DNA of 53,477 nt from Desulfobacula sp. (GTDB taxonomy: Bacteria > Desulfobacterota > Desulfobacteria > Desulfobacterales > Desulfobacteraceae). The stretch is taken from the NCBI RefSeq assembly GCF_030611305.1, contig NZ_JAUWQB010000015.1, forward strand, positions 1 to 53,477, read 5' to 3'. The notes under the pieces were generated by a model. That model was given only the letters and a program-made list of their open reading frames with translations, did not search any database and had not been told where the DNA came from. The translations under genes and the position numbers were made by a program. How positions within the stretch are numbered: the first letter of the stretch is position 1; each line of letters begins with the position of its first letter. Positions 1 to 8,527 of this stretch are shown here, one piece after another.

Positions 1-40
1 GCTTTATTGTCGTTATTAAGTACAATAACGACAATAAAGC
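1..40. repeat. Perfect 17-bp inverted repeat at window edge
   Basis: Two 17-base arms (1-17 and 24-40) are exact reverse complements around a 6-base loop. The right arm is followed at once by AAGCCTGACCCC. No T-run follows, so it is not a classical terminator for plus-strand genes. A long perfect hairpin next to a CCTGACCCC-type tail recalls the ends of IS200/REP-associated (Y1 transposase) elements. That reading is from memory and the rest of any element would lie outside the window. Confidence 0.5.
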
Positions 41-65
41 AAGCCTGACCCCAAGTAAAAACAAC

Positions 66-98
66 TTGACATCATATCTATACTTGTATAGACAAGTA
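66..98 (+). promoter_or_regulatory. Putative hut promoter with HutC-like operator
   Basis: A consensus -35 TTGACA lies at 66-71. TATAGA at 87-92 (15-base spacing) or TAGACA at 89-94 (17-base spacing) could be the -10. Overlapping this is a perfect 7+4+7 palindrome, TACTTGT-ATAG-ACAAGTA (81-98). Its form resembles operators of GntR/HutC-type repressors, which control hut genes in other Proteobacteria. The position over the -10 would give repression. No hutC gene is in the window. Confidence 0.5.
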
Positions 99-143
99 GT
101 ATCCAATTCAAAAACAAATGTCAACCATATGGGGAGGAAAATA

Positions 144-1859
144 ATGAATAATAAAGAAAAAATATTAAAGAATCTTAAGATTGGATGTGGTGTGGCCCGC
201 CCTGTCAAAGCACCCAGGGGGACCCAGCTTCACTGCAAGGGCTGGCACCAGGAAGCAGCCTTGCGTATGCTTTGCAACAATCTTGATCCCGACAATGCTG
301 AAAACCCTGATGAGTTGATTGTCTATGGTGGTCTTGGTAAAGCAGCCAGGAACTGGAACTGTTTTGACGCCATTGTCAGGACTCTGCTGGATCTTGAGAA
401 TGATGAAACCATGCTGGTCCAGTCAGGGAAACCGGTCGGTGTGCTGAAAACCCATGAAAGCGCGCCCAGAGTTTTGATTGCCAATGCAAATATTGTCCCC
501 AAATGGGCTAACTGGGACACCTTCCATGAACTGGACAAGAAGGGCCTGATCATGTACGGCCAGATGACTGCAGGTTCCTGGATATACATCGGCACCCAGG
601 GAATCCTCCAGGGCACCTATGAGACCTTTGCTTCACTGGGACAGAAACATTACAATTCAGATCTGACCGGAAAAATTGTCGTGACGGCAGGGCTTGGCGG
701 CATGGGCGGTGCGCAGCCTCTTTCGGTTACCATGGCAAACGGTGTTGCAATTTGTATTGAGATTGACCCCGGCCGGATCGAGAAAAGGCTTGGAAAACGG
801 TATCTGGACATTGAAACAGCAAGTCTTGATGAAGCTATTTCAAAAGCCAGAGAAGCTGCAAAGGCAGGCAAACCCCTTTCCATCGGCCTTTGTGCAAATA
901 TAGTGGATATCCTGCCGGCCATGATTGAAAAAGAATTTATTCCCGATGTCATCACCGACCAGACCAGCGCCCATGATGAACTCAACGGATATTTTCCCCA
1001 GGGGCTGTCCTTTGAAGAGGCCTTAACTTTAAGAAAAACCGACCCTGAAAAATATAAGGACATGGCTTTGAATTCCATGGCTGACCATGTAAGAGCCATC
1101 CTTGAAATGAAAGATAAAGGGGCCGTTGCCTTTGATTATGGTAACAATTTAAGAGCTCAGGCAATGAAACGAGGGGTTGACAATGCCATGGATTATCCGG
1201 GATTTGTTCCGGCTTATATCCGTGAACTTTTCTGCCAGGGGGAAGGACCCTTCAGATGGGCAGCCCTTTCCGGCGATCCCGAAGACATCAGGGTGACAGA
1301 CCGTGAACTTATCAGGCTTTTCCCTAAAAAAACCAAAATGATCAACTGGCTGAAAATGGCCGGAGAAAAAGTGGAACACATGGGTCTTCCCACACGGATC
1401 TGCTGGCTGGGGTATGGTGAAAGGGAAAAAGCAGGCAAGTTGTTTAATGATCTTGTCAGGGATGGAAAGGTTAAAGCCCCTATCGTTATCGGCCGGGACC
1501 ATCTGGACTGCGGATCGGTTGCATCCCCTTACAGGGAGACTGAAGCCATGAAAGACGGGTCTGATGCTGTGGCAGACTGGGCGTTGTTAAACTGCATGAC
1601 CAACGTGGCTTCGGGAGCTACATGGGTATCCTTCCATGACGGCGGTGGAGTCGGTATTGGATATGCCCTTCATGCCGGTCAGGTCACGGTGGCCGACGGC
1701 ACACCTGAAGCAGAAAAACGCGTAACCACTGTTCTTAGAAATGATCCGGGCACAGGGATCATCCGCCATGCAGATGCAGGCTATGAAACTGCTATTGATG
1801 TAGCCGAAACAAAGGGCGTCAAACTTCCCATGATCAATATGCATCAGGATCTGTCATGA
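144..1859 (+). CDS. hutU: Urocanate hydratase
   Basis: Cytosolic NAD-dependent enzyme that hydrates urocanate to 4-imidazolone-5-propionate, the second step of histidine degradation. The 571-residue protein contains the family blocks [27 protein letters not shown], the nucleotide-binding stretch [11 protein letters not shown] and the active-site region [17 protein letters not shown]; Cys456 matches the conserved catalytic cysteine. An upstream in-frame TTG at 66 lies inside the -35 hexamer, so ATG 144 is chosen. It has a strong ribosome site GGGGAGG at 131-137. The gene overlaps hutI by ATGA, so the two are translationally coupled. No hutH (histidase) lies beside it. Confidence 0.97.
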   Translation: MNNKEKILKNLKIGCGVARPVKAPRGTQLHCKGWHQEAALRMLCNNLDPDNAENPDELIVYGGLGKAARNWNCFDAIVRTLLDLENDETMLVQSGKPVGVLKTHESAPRVLIANANIVPKWANWDTFHELDKKGLIMYGQMTAGSWIYIGTQGILQGTYETFASLGQKHYNSDLTGKIVVTAGLGGMGGAQPLSVTMANGVAICIEIDPGRIEKRLGKRYLDIETASLDEAISKAREAAKAGKPLSIGLCANIVDILPAMIEKEFIPDVITDQTSAHDELNGYFPQGLSFEEALTLRKTDPEKYKDMALNSMADHVRAILEMKDKGAVAFDYGNNLRAQAMKRGVDNAMDYPGFVPAYIRELFCQGEGPFRWAALSGDPEDIRVTDRELIRLFPKKTKMINWLKMAGEKVEHMGLPTRICWLGYGEREKAGKLFNDLVRDGKVKAPIVIGRDHLDCGSVASPYRETEAMKDGSDAVADWALLNCMTNVASGATWVSFHDGGGVGIGYALHAGQVTVADGTPEAEKRVTTVLRNDPGTGIIRHADAGYETAIDVAETKGVKLPMINMHQDLS

Positions 1860-3118
1860 CACGACACATGGAAACCTTATTACCCGATAAAATTGATGCG
1901 CTCTTTATCAATTGTCATCTTGCCACCATGGCCGACAATGCCCTTGCAATTATTGAAAAGGCGGCTCTGGCCGTCACCGGAAAAACTATTTCATGGGTCG
2001 GCAAAGAAAAAAATCTGACCGAAAATTTCAAAACCGGATGCCCAAAAATCATTGATTGCAACAAGGGCTGGATTCTGCCGGGATTTGTGGACTGTCATAC
2101 CCATCTGGTCTGGGGCGGATCAAGATCCAATGAATTTGAAATGAGACTCAATGGCGCAACCTATGAAGAAATTTCAAAAAAAGGCGGCGGCATTTTCTCC
2201 ACGGTACAGTCCACCCGAAACGCTTCAAAAAATGAATTGTTTATTCTGGCATCGAAACGGGTGGATGCTTTGTTAAAACAGGGTATCACAACCCTTGAAA
2301 TCAAATCCGGTTATGGGCTGGACCTTAAAACCGAGTTGAAAATCCTTGAGGTCATCAGACAATTAGATGAAAATTTCCCTTTGCACGTAGAGGCAACTTT
2401 TTTAGGCGCCCATGCCCTGCCCCCGGAATATCAAAATAACCCGGACGGCTATATCGATCTTGTGACCCAGACCATGCTGCCGGAGGTTAAAGCACAGGGG
2501 ATTGCAACCTCAGTGGATGTCTTTTGTGAGCATATTGCCTTTACGCTTCCCCAGACAAAAAAGGTCTTTGAAACAGCAAAAAACCTCGGGCTCAACATCA
2601 AGCTTCATGCAGAGCAGTTATCCGATTCCAATGGTGCTGCCTTGGCCTCTACATTTAATGCCCTGTCTTGTGATCACCTTGAGTACCTGTCCCTGTCAGG
2701 TGCAAAAAAAATGGCTCAACATAATGTTGCCGCCGTTCTTTTACCCGGTGCCTTCTACTTTTTAAAGGAAACACAGAAACCGCCCGTGGATATCTTCAGA
2801 AATCTTAAGATTCCCATGGCCGTATCAACAGACCTGAACCCCGGTTCCAGCCCGGTTCATTCCATGACACTCATACTCAATATGGCCTGCATACTGTTTG
2901 ATCTGACCTGTGAAGAAGCATTGCTCGGAGCCACCATCAATGGTGCAAAAGCCCTCGGCCTTGAGCTATCAAAAGGAAGTATTGAAACAGGCAAAGATGC
3001 CGACCTTGTTGTATGGGATATTGATACCCCGGAAGATCTCTGCTATCTTGTCGGCTTGACGTCCATTAACACAGTCATGATAAAGGGCCGTATACACCAC
3101 ACCAATTTGTGTAAATAA
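1856..3118 (+). CDS. hutI: Imidazolonepropionase
   Basis: Amidohydrolase-superfamily metalloenzyme that opens the imidazolone ring to give N-formimino-L-glutamate, the third hut step. The 420-aa length is normal. The metal-binding motif DCHTH is at residues 79-83, followed by [11 protein letters not shown]. Later ligands fall in [13 protein letters not shown] and [10 protein letters not shown]. The start ATG overlaps the hutU stop by four bases; an in-frame ATG at 1868 is an alternative start. The last hut step (formiminoglutamate hydrolysis) is not encoded here. Confidence 0.96.
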   Translation: MTRHMETLLPDKIDALFINCHLATMADNALAIIEKAALAVTGKTISWVGKEKNLTENFKTGCPKIIDCNKGWILPGFVDCHTHLVWGGSRSNEFEMRLNGATYEEISKKGGGIFSTVQSTRNASKNELFILASKRVDALLKQGITTLEIKSGYGLDLKTELKILEVIRQLDENFPLHVEATFLGAHALPPEYQNNPDGYIDLVTQTMLPEVKAQGIATSVDVFCEHIAFTLPQTKKVFETAKNLGLNIKLHAEQLSDSNGAALASTFNALSCDHLEYLSLSGAKKMAQHNVAAVLLPGAFYFLKETQKPPVDIFRNLKIPMAVSTDLNPGSSPVHSMTLILNMACILFDLTCEEALLGATINGAKALGLELSKGSIETGKDADLVVWDIDTPEDLCYLVGLTSINTVMIKGRIHHTNLCK

Positions 3119-3140
3119 TTGATTTCTACGGAGAAACTCC

Positions 3141-4505
3141 ATGACCGGCATACTGACAGTCATCAACTGGACCATTTTAATCGGAACGTCTCTTTTCTTC
3201 CTTATCTTAAGCCTGTCCTCTTTTAATGAAAAAGAATACCGGGCCGCTGTCATAGCATTGCTTGCCTTCATACTGAACAATCTTTTCTGGACTTGGTTTC
3301 TCTATGCTTCATATGCCCTTCAAACCATAAATATCCTTATTATATCAGGTCTTGGTCTTTTTGGACTGATCTCTTTAATGAGCTTCTTTCCGAACAAACC
3401 CACCGGCCGAGACCTCTCAAATGCAGACCAGTATGATGAAAGAGATAATATGTTTGCCAGGAACAATATCCAGCATTACCCGGACCTAATGGAAAGATAT
3501 TATGCCATACGTCCGGAGAACGAATCAACAGACAGACAGCTCCATCAAAAGCCTGAATTCGGAGAAAAAGAACAGATCTATCATGACGCATACACAGCCC
3601 CCTGCTATGAGGCTGCTTTTGAATATCTTGAAAAATCAATTCCTTTGTCCACAGGGGCAGTGGCTAAGCAAAAAATATCCATAGACCCGATACAATTTTG
3701 TAAGACCATAACTGACATTTCTAAATTTTACGGCGCCTGTGATGTGGGTTTTTTACAACTGAGATCCCATCATTTTTACAGCCATAAAGGCCGGCATGCT
3801 GCAAACTGGGGGAAAAAAACCGACCAGACCCATAAAACAGCCATTGCCATCGTGGTCCCCATGCGGGTTGAAATGATTAAAAAAGGCCCCACAAGTTGTG
3901 TGCTCCAGGAATCTGCACAAAAATATGTGGAAGCAGCAAAGATATCCAATATCCTGGCCACCTATATCCGACAGTTCGGATACCGGGCAAGAGCCCATAA
4001 TGATGCCAATTATGACACCTTATGTGTTCCCATAGCCGTTGAAGCGGGCCTTGGCGAACTGGGCCGCATGGGAATTCTCATGCACAGGGTTCATGGCCCC
4101 TGTGTCAGGCTTGCCATTGTAACAACGGATCTTGAATTACCGGACTCTGCCTGCCCAAAGCCTCTCTATATGGAAGAATTCTGCAAAATGTGCAAAAAAT
4201 GCGCTGACAATTGTCCGTCGGGTTCCATTACCCATGATAACGAGCCCTATAGCCGCAACTTCAGGCACTGGTCCATACACCAGGAAAAGTGCTTCTCTTA
4301 TTGGAAAACAATCGGGTCTGACTGCGGGTTCTGTCTTTCTGTCTGCCCGTATACCAAACCAGATACATTAATTCATAAATTCGTCCGATTTTATATTTCC
4401 CGTAACTTCTTGAACCAGAAAATTGCACTTTTTATGGACGATCTGCTTTATGGCAGACACAAAAAAATTGCCAAAACCAACCCTGAAAACATTTTTAAAA
4501 CTTGA
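3141..4505 (+). CDS. Transmembrane reductive-dehalogenase-like protein (TM-RdhA)
   Basis: 454 aa. Three hydrophobic segments (about residues 4-27, 34-57, 62-82) are followed by an RdhA-type corrinoid/iron-sulfur domain. Family blocks are VPIAVEAGLGELGRMGILM and GPCVRLAIVTTDL. Two 4Fe-4S motifs follow: CKMCKKCADNCP (about 346-356) and C383...CGFCLSVCP (about 395-402). There is no twin-arginine signal, and the three-helix N-terminus resembles a fused RdhB-like anchor. Charges (NEKEYR loop between TM1 and TM2) suggest a cytoplasmic catalytic domain. Such transmembrane RdhAs are known from marine Desulfobacterota; their substrates are largely unknown. It sits 22 bases behind hutI, so it may be co-transcribed. 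Epoxyqueuosine reductase is related but lacks these helices. Confidence 0.8.
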   Translation: MTGILTVINWTILIGTSLFFLILSLSSFNEKEYRAAVIALLAFILNNLFWTWFLYASYALQTINILIISGLGLFGLISLMSFFPNKPTGRDLSNADQYDERDNMFARNNIQHYPDLMERYYAIRPENESTDRQLHQKPEFGEKEQIYHDAYTAPCYEAAFEYLEKSIPLSTGAVAKQKISIDPIQFCKTITDISKFYGACDVGFLQLRSHHFYSHKGRHAANWGKKTDQTHKTAIAIVVPMRVEMIKKGPTSCVLQESAQKYVEAAKISNILATYIRQFGYRARAHNDANYDTLCVPIAVEAGLGELGRMGILMHRVHGPCVRLAIVTTDLELPDSACPKPLYMEEFCKMCKKCADNCPSGSITHDNEPYSRNFRHWSIHQEKCFSYWKTIGSDCGFCLSVCPYTKPDTLIHKFVRFYISRNFLNQKIALFMDDLLYGRHKKIAKTNPENIFKT

Positions 4506-4689
4506 ACAAAAAAAACTGAGGAACGAAGTCCGGAATTTTGTCAAATCCATTCCCAAAAAAATGATTCTGGATATGGATGCCGATAAAATTCAATTCCTCA
4601 AAGAATTTTTACAGGAAGCCGGCAAAATCCGGGACCTGGAACCAGATGCAAAAGAAGTCCATGCAATGGACGAAAAAATCTTTGAATAA
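4450..4689 (+). CDS. Small hypothetical protein
   Basis: 79-aa charged, helical protein (MADTKKLPKP...) with no recognised domain. ATG 4450 lies inside the end of the RdhA-like gene, overlapping by about 56 bases in another frame; an earlier ATG at 4423 is possible but has a longer overlap. It ends 14 bases before the convergent acyl-CoA synthetase gene. Composition (Lys/Glu/Asp rich, clear stop) looks coding, but function is unknown. It may be a partner of the upstream protein or only a fortuitous frame. Confidence 0.5.
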   Translation: MADTKKLPKPTLKTFLKLEQKKLRNEVRNFVKSIPKKMILDMDADKIQFLKEFLQEAGKIRDLEPDAKEVHAMDEKIFE

Positions 4690-4703
4690 CTGCTTTTTTA
4701 CTA

Positions 4704-5372
4704 TTATTCTTCAAACATGACTTTAACATCAAGGGCGATCCATTCCCCGTCACTGAAAACAATTGGATTGATATCTAGCTGACTTAATTTATCACCCAGA
4801 TCATGGGCAAGCCTTGACACTTGTGAAATCGCTTGGGCAAGTTTTTTTTTATCAAGGCTCATCCCCCTGAAATTATCAAATACAGGGGATAAAACCAGTT
4901 CATCAATCATATCCGTGGCTTCATTCACAGAACAGGGCACCAGCCTGAATGCCGTGTCCTTATATATTTCTGTCAGAACCCCGCCTGCCCCAACCATTAC
5001 CGCATGACCCAAGGCTGGATCTTTGATGATCCCGATAATAAATTCCGGTCCCATATAAGTGCTTTGATTTTCAACAAGGATATTCTTTTTGGGAAACCGG
5101 TCCTGCATGAGTTTAAAATTATCCTGAATACACTCTTTGTCACTATTCAGAAGCACTCCCTTTTGTTCTGTCTTATGCAAAATATTTGAAGAACAGACCT
5201 TCACTACATATGGCGGCTTGATATCATTAATATTAAGCTCATCTTCCGGTCCCAGTCTTTTTCCCTTTGGCACCTTAATCGAATAGAGCTTTACCAGCTG
5301 CTTGGCATCAAATTCATCAGGATTTTCTTTATCACCAAAGGTTTCAAACCAGAGTTTCAGTTTTTTTTCCAT
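4704..5372 (-). CDS. ADP-forming acyl-CoA synthetase, beta (ATP-grasp) subunit
   Basis: 222-aa ATP-grasp protein. With the alpha subunit it would interconvert acyl-CoA + ADP + Pi and acid + CoA + ATP, conserving energy as ATP. Family landmarks are KPPYVVKVCSSNILHKTEQKG and the loop VGAGGVLTEIYKD. An upstream TTG start would overlap the ribosome site AGGAGG, so ATG 5372 is preferred; it begins four bases after the alpha-subunit stop, giving tight coupling. The acyl specificity (acetyl, aryl-acetyl, branched) cannot be read from the sequence. Confidence 0.9.
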   Translation of the reverse strand: MEKKLKLWFETFGDKENPDEFDAKQLVKLYSIKVPKGKRLGPEDELNINDIKPPYVVKVCSSNILHKTEQKGVLLNSDKECIQDNFKLMQDRFPKKNILVENQSTYMGPEFIIGIIKDPALGHAVMVGAGGVLTEIYKDTAFRLVPCSVNEATDMIDELVLSPVFDNFRGMSLDKKKLAQAISQVSRLAHDLGDKLSQLDINPIVFSDGEWIALDVKVMFEE

Positions 5373-5376
5373 CCTG

Positions 5377-6783
5377 CTATGCCTCCTGCTCAAGCCGCTG
5401 CTTTATCTTTGTTCTTTCCACCAGAAAACGAGCAGCCCGGACCGCTCTTCCCACCGAAGGATATGCTGCCACACCGGCATAGTATAAATTTTTAATACTA
5501 TTGTCTGTGAAGGGGCCGTACTTGGTGAATACGATCACTGGTTTGTCGGATTTTTTAATTTTATCAGCAATGATATCTATCAGATTTTCCGAAATCCCCG
5601 GGGGTGCAAAAAAGGCGATACAGATAATAATATCCACCCCATCATCTTCGATCAATATATCAAGGCTTTGTGAGAACATCCTGTCATCAGCACTTGCAGT
5701 GATATCTACAGGATTTTCACAGGCTGCAAAAGGGAAAGTGGCCTCTTTAATCCGTTTCTGGGTATCTTTGGAAAGCTTTGCCATTTTCAAAGGTGCCCGC
5801 ATGTCCTTTTTCTCGATAAAATCCGTACACATCACCCCGTAACCACCGGCAGCGGTTAAAACAGCCACCCGATTCCCCGGAGCACCCGACAGCATGGAAA
5901 GAACCTTTGTGGCATCACAAAACTCTTCATCATCATAAACCCGCTGAATCCCGAATTGTTTCAATGCCCCGCTGATCACATTGTCGGAACCGGCAAGTTT
6001 TCCCGTATGGGAGCTGACTGCCGAGGCTGCCGTGTGGGTCCTTCCGGCTTTTAAAACAACCACGGGCTTATCTTTTGTAGCGTCTTTGGCAGCCGTTAAA
6101 AATTGTCTTCCCTTTTCAATATTCTCAAGGTAAAATCCCAGGCAATTTGTCTTTTCGTCCCGGGCAAAATAATGGAGAAAATCTATTTCATCAAGATCGC
6201 ACTTGTTTCCCAGGCCCACAAAGGCTCGCATTCCATAACCGGTATTGGATGCATACCCAAGGGCTTCAACACCCACCGAGCCACTTTGAACAATACAGGC
6301 AACCCTTCCATTTCTGTCCAGCGCCTTATCCCCATGTTCAACAAAAATGGTATCAATATTTTCATCCGGCAAAAAGATTCCCAGGGAATTGGGGCCAAGA
6401 ATATTGACATTTTTCTCTTTTGCCAGCCTTGTTAATTTTTCTTCCAGTTCCCTGCCTTCGGCACCGACCTCACCAAACCCGCCGGCAACAAGGATATAAT
6501 TTGGAATTCCTTTTTTTATACACATTTCCACGGATTTTACTGCGGCTGCAGCAGAAATAGTGATGATGGCAAGATCAATATCTTCCGGCAAAGACTGGAT
6601 ATCCGGACAGACCTTATGGCCTTCAATGGCATTCTCTTTAGGATTTACCGGGAATAACCGCCTTCGGGAATCCAAAAGCCGTCTAAAAACAATCCCCCCG
6701 ACTTTATCTTTAGACTTTGATGCACCGATCACGGCTATCTTTTTTGGATTTAAAAATTTTTTTAGTGATGCGATTTTATCCAT
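5377..6783 (-). CDS. ADP-forming acyl-CoA synthetase, alpha (CoA-binding) subunit
   Basis: 468 aa. N-terminal CoA-binding Rossmann domain (KIAVIGASKSKDKVGG, about 15-30), then succinyl-CoA-ligase-like domains (CIVQSGSVGVEALGYAS). The phosphorylatable histidine is in SSHTGKLAGSD (His259). This is the large subunit of the two-gene form; in single-gene homologues it is fused to the ATP-grasp part. Its start lies about 70 bases from the truncated end of the integron cassette array, so the original promoter region of this gene may have been replaced by the array edge. Confidence 0.9.
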   Translation of the reverse strand: MDKIASLKKFLNPKKIAVIGASKSKDKVGGIVFRRLLDSRRRLFPVNPKENAIEGHKVCPDIQSLPEDIDLAIITISAAAAVKSVEMCIKKGIPNYILVAGGFGEVGAEGRELEEKLTRLAKEKNVNILGPNSLGIFLPDENIDTIFVEHGDKALDRNGRVACIVQSGSVGVEALGYASNTGYGMRAFVGLGNKCDLDEIDFLHYFARDEKTNCLGFYLENIEKGRQFLTAAKDATKDKPVVVLKAGRTHTAASAVSSHTGKLAGSDNVISGALKQFGIQRVYDDEEFCDATKVLSMLSGAPGNRVAVLTAAGGYGVMCTDFIEKKDMRAPLKMAKLSKDTQKRIKEATFPFAACENPVDITASADDRMFSQSLDILIEDDGVDIIICIAFFAPPGISENLIDIIADKIKKSDKPVIVFTKYGPFTDNSIKNLYYAGVAAYPSVGRAVRAARFLVERTKIKQRLEQEA

Positions 6784-6853
6784 ATGTTTGCTATTCTTCC
6801 AAAAAGAATCAATCCTTTTTTATTGTTCTATATGTTATCTATTGCAGCGAATG

Positions 6854-6860
6854 GTTATAT
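6854..6860 (-). other. Terminal attC remnant (R'' box only)
   Basis: On the minus strand, ATATAAC follows the cassette-3 stop codon by four bases and is the exact complement of that cassette's leading GTTATAT. No matching L' or R' box is seen between it and the acyl-CoA synthetase start, so the last attC appears truncated. The array end is probably fixed. Confidence 0.6.
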
Positions 6861-6864
6861 AAAA

Positions 6865-7179
6865 TTAATAATATTCTTCAAAAGCATCCTCAATGATGTC
6901 TTTACGGCGTTGCATTTTGTTCATTCTTTTATCAATGCTGGCAGTATACTGTTTTAATTCGTTTTCGTTCTTAATCAAATAATAACCACGGTTGCTACCA
7001 CCAACTGGAAGATGAAGCTTTTCGATTGCTTCAAGAATAAGTTTTCTTACTTGAACATGAGTGGCATCTTCATATATACCAATAGCGGGCCCAATTTTTC
7101 CAGAACTTATCTGGTTTTCTCTACCGACATGATTTTCGAGGATCTCTTTGATTTTTTCTAACTGGGATTTCGTAATCAT
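6865..7179 (-). CDS. Cassette 3: small winged-helix-like protein
   Basis: 104 aa. An N-terminal helix (SQLEKIKEILENHV) and a middle region (VRKLILEAIEKLHLPVGGSN then GYYLIKNENELKQY) are followed by a basic coiled tail (DKRMNKMQRRKDIIEDAF). This pattern is typical of small winged-helix proteins in phages and integrative elements; I recognise the pattern, not a named family. A GAGGAG ribosome site sits seven bases before ATG 7179. The gene nearly fills a cassette of about 0.37 kb. It could be a regulator or a phage-interaction factor; the function is unknown. Confidence 0.75.
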   Translation of the reverse strand: MITKSQLEKIKEILENHVGRENQISSGKIGPAIGIYEDATHVQVRKLILEAIEKLHLPVGGSNRGYYLIKNENELKQYTASIDKRMNKMQRRKDIIEDAFEEYY

Positions 7180-7212
7180 TTTTTTCTCCTCATTTGTTTG
7201 AAAATCGAATTT

Positions 7213-7326
7213 ATATAACGGCGGCTGAGAATAACAGCCGCCGATAAGCTGGCCGCGGAGCGGTCAGCTTATCGCTGCTAATAAGCCGCGCGTCTTTTTG
7301 CGTCGGCTGAATTAGCCTTGTTATGA
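7213..7326 (-). other. attC site of the DUF4365 cassette
   Basis: 114-base site. On the minus strand R'' is TCATAAC (7326-7320) and R' is GTTATAT (7219-7213), with the crossover at G 7219. The interior folds into stacked hairpins: GGCGGCTG/CAGCCGCC (7220-7227, 7235-7242) and GATAAGCTG/CAGCTTATC (7243-7251, 7263-7271), plus an AGCCG/CGGCT pairing nearer R''. The long, multi-hairpin form is like Vibrio VCR-type attC sites. Confidence 0.75.
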
Positions 7327-7330
7327 TTTA

Positions 7331-8392
7331 TTATCCAAAAATATCAATATACCCGCATTCATCAAAGGCTGATTTCAAATATTCTGCAAATTCACTAATC
7401 TCACTATCATTTTCTGATAGTTCTTTTAAGGTGTTGACGGAATCTTTCTGAGTGTACCATAAATAAAGCATAAGAGCCGATTTACGAATCTCTAAATCGT
7501 TTGAATTATCCTTTGAAATATTACTTAAGATCAATGCCTTAGTGGGAATGGTTGAAATTATAGCCTCAACACATTGACCAAGACTACCTCGATAAAATCC
7601 GTTTTCATCAACAAAATATAGCAACCTTATAAAAAATTCTGGTCCCATTTGCCTTATTTTTTCTTCAAGACTCAACCGTTGTTTCTCTTCAATAGTATTA
7701 CCCGAGTGCCAGTATATGTCTGGATGGCCTGGTATCAGTGAAAGTATGTAAACTAAATATCCAGAAATATTATCAAGTGATCTTCCCATGAATAAGTCAA
7801 AAAATAAATCCCAAACCTTATCCAGGTATCTGAAATTGTTTAACAAACTTGAAAGACCAACTTTGTGCATATCCAAATATTTGGAACTAGCGAAATCAAC
7901 TGAACGCTCAAAACTTAAATTGATTGGCCTATTTAGGAAATGAGGCAGAAAGAAATTTTGGCAGGCATTGGTGTCAAATTCATTTATATCTCTTTTTTCA
8001 AAAATTATTGTGTATGGACCAATGTCCAATCTCTTTCGATCATGTTTCAAAAGATTAGAAATATCGATCCAGTAACCCGTTTTTTTATCCGGATCATAAA
8101 CTAATCCAATAACAGTTAAAGAGTGGTTTATCCAATAATTGAAGTGCTCCTTCGATGCGGGTATTTTACATGTTGATTCCGTGCAGTACGATGCCCCAGA
8201 TTTTATTTGAGCAGCAATACTCTTACCAGTTACCTTTTCCCCATCAACCAACTCAACTATTGCATCAATACCGAAATCATTTCTTTGATCAATTTCATTA
8301 AAAATGCAGTTAGCATTTTCAATAATTGATCTGAAGTAATTCACACCTTCTCGTTCAATAGTTGTTAAATGTCTTTTAGTTGGTAAATTCAT
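7331..8392 (-). CDS. Cassette 2: DUF4365 nuclease-like protein
   Basis: 353 aa. The N-terminal DUF4365 domain (about 8-150) shows a PD-(D/E)XK-type pattern: D39-F-G-I-D43, E47, then Q62-I-K64-S-G. This suggests a restriction-endonuclease-like fold. The C-terminal part (about 170-350) is helical with no family I recognise. The start ATG is only 18 bases from the cassette boundary and has no clear ribosome site. The gene almost fills its 1,192-base cassette. DUF4365 proteins are common in defence islands, so an antiphage role is a reasonable inference beside Gabija, but it is not shown. Confidence 0.8.
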   Translation of the reverse strand: MNLPTKRHLTTIEREGVNYFRSIIENANCIFNEIDQRNDFGIDAIVELVDGEKVTGKSIAAQIKSGASYCTESTCKIPASKEHFNYWINHSLTVIGLVYDPDKKTGYWIDISNLLKHDRKRLDIGPYTIIFEKRDINEFDTNACQNFFLPHFLNRPINLSFERSVDFASSKYLDMHKVGLSSLLNNFRYLDKVWDLFFDLFMGRSLDNISGYLVYILSLIPGHPDIYWHSGNTIEEKQRLSLEEKIRQMGPEFFIRLLYFVDENGFYRGSLGQCVEAIISTIPTKALILSNISKDNSNDLEIRKSALMLYLWYTQKDSVNTLKELSENDSEISEFAEYLKSAFDECGYIDIFG

Positions 8393-8404
8393 ATGATTTT
8401 AAAA

Positions 8405-8476
8405 GCATAACGCCTGAACTCACTGGTTTTTACGGAGCGCAGCGGAGTAAAAATCCAGTGCAGTGATTTGTTAGCC
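8405..8476 (-). other. attC site of the Gabija cassette
   Basis: 72-base site. Minus strand: R'' GGCTAAC (8476-8470), L'' CACTGG (8460-8455), one extrahelical A (8454), TTTTTAC (8453-8447), variable terminal loop, GTAAAAA (8433-8427), L' CCAGTG (8426-8421), R' GTTATGC (8411-8405). The unpaired spacers are nine bases on both sides. Paired arms, extra base and size all fit attC rules. R'' is the exact complement of the GTTAGCC at the far end of the same cassette, 3.8 kb away. Confidence 0.85.
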
Positions 8477-8527
8477 CCATTTTTAAGAAGCTCAATAGCA
8501 AAATTTCCTATTTCGGATCTAATGATT

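Noticed and set aside
66-143. TTG start at 66 for urocanate hydratase.
   Set aside because: It lies inside the -35 hexamer; ATG 144 has a strong ribosome site and fits the family N-terminus.
650-1099. Long open frames antisense to hutU and other conserved genes.
   Set aside because: They mirror codon bias of the real gene on the opposite strand and show no domain or ribosome site.
3141-4505. Epoxyqueuosine reductase QueG.
   Set aside because: QueG is soluble, whereas this protein has three N-terminal membrane helices and RdhA-type blocks.
7220-7271. Paired hairpins read as ordinary transcription terminators.
   Set aside because: No T-run follows, and R'' and R' core boxes flank them at the right places for an attC.
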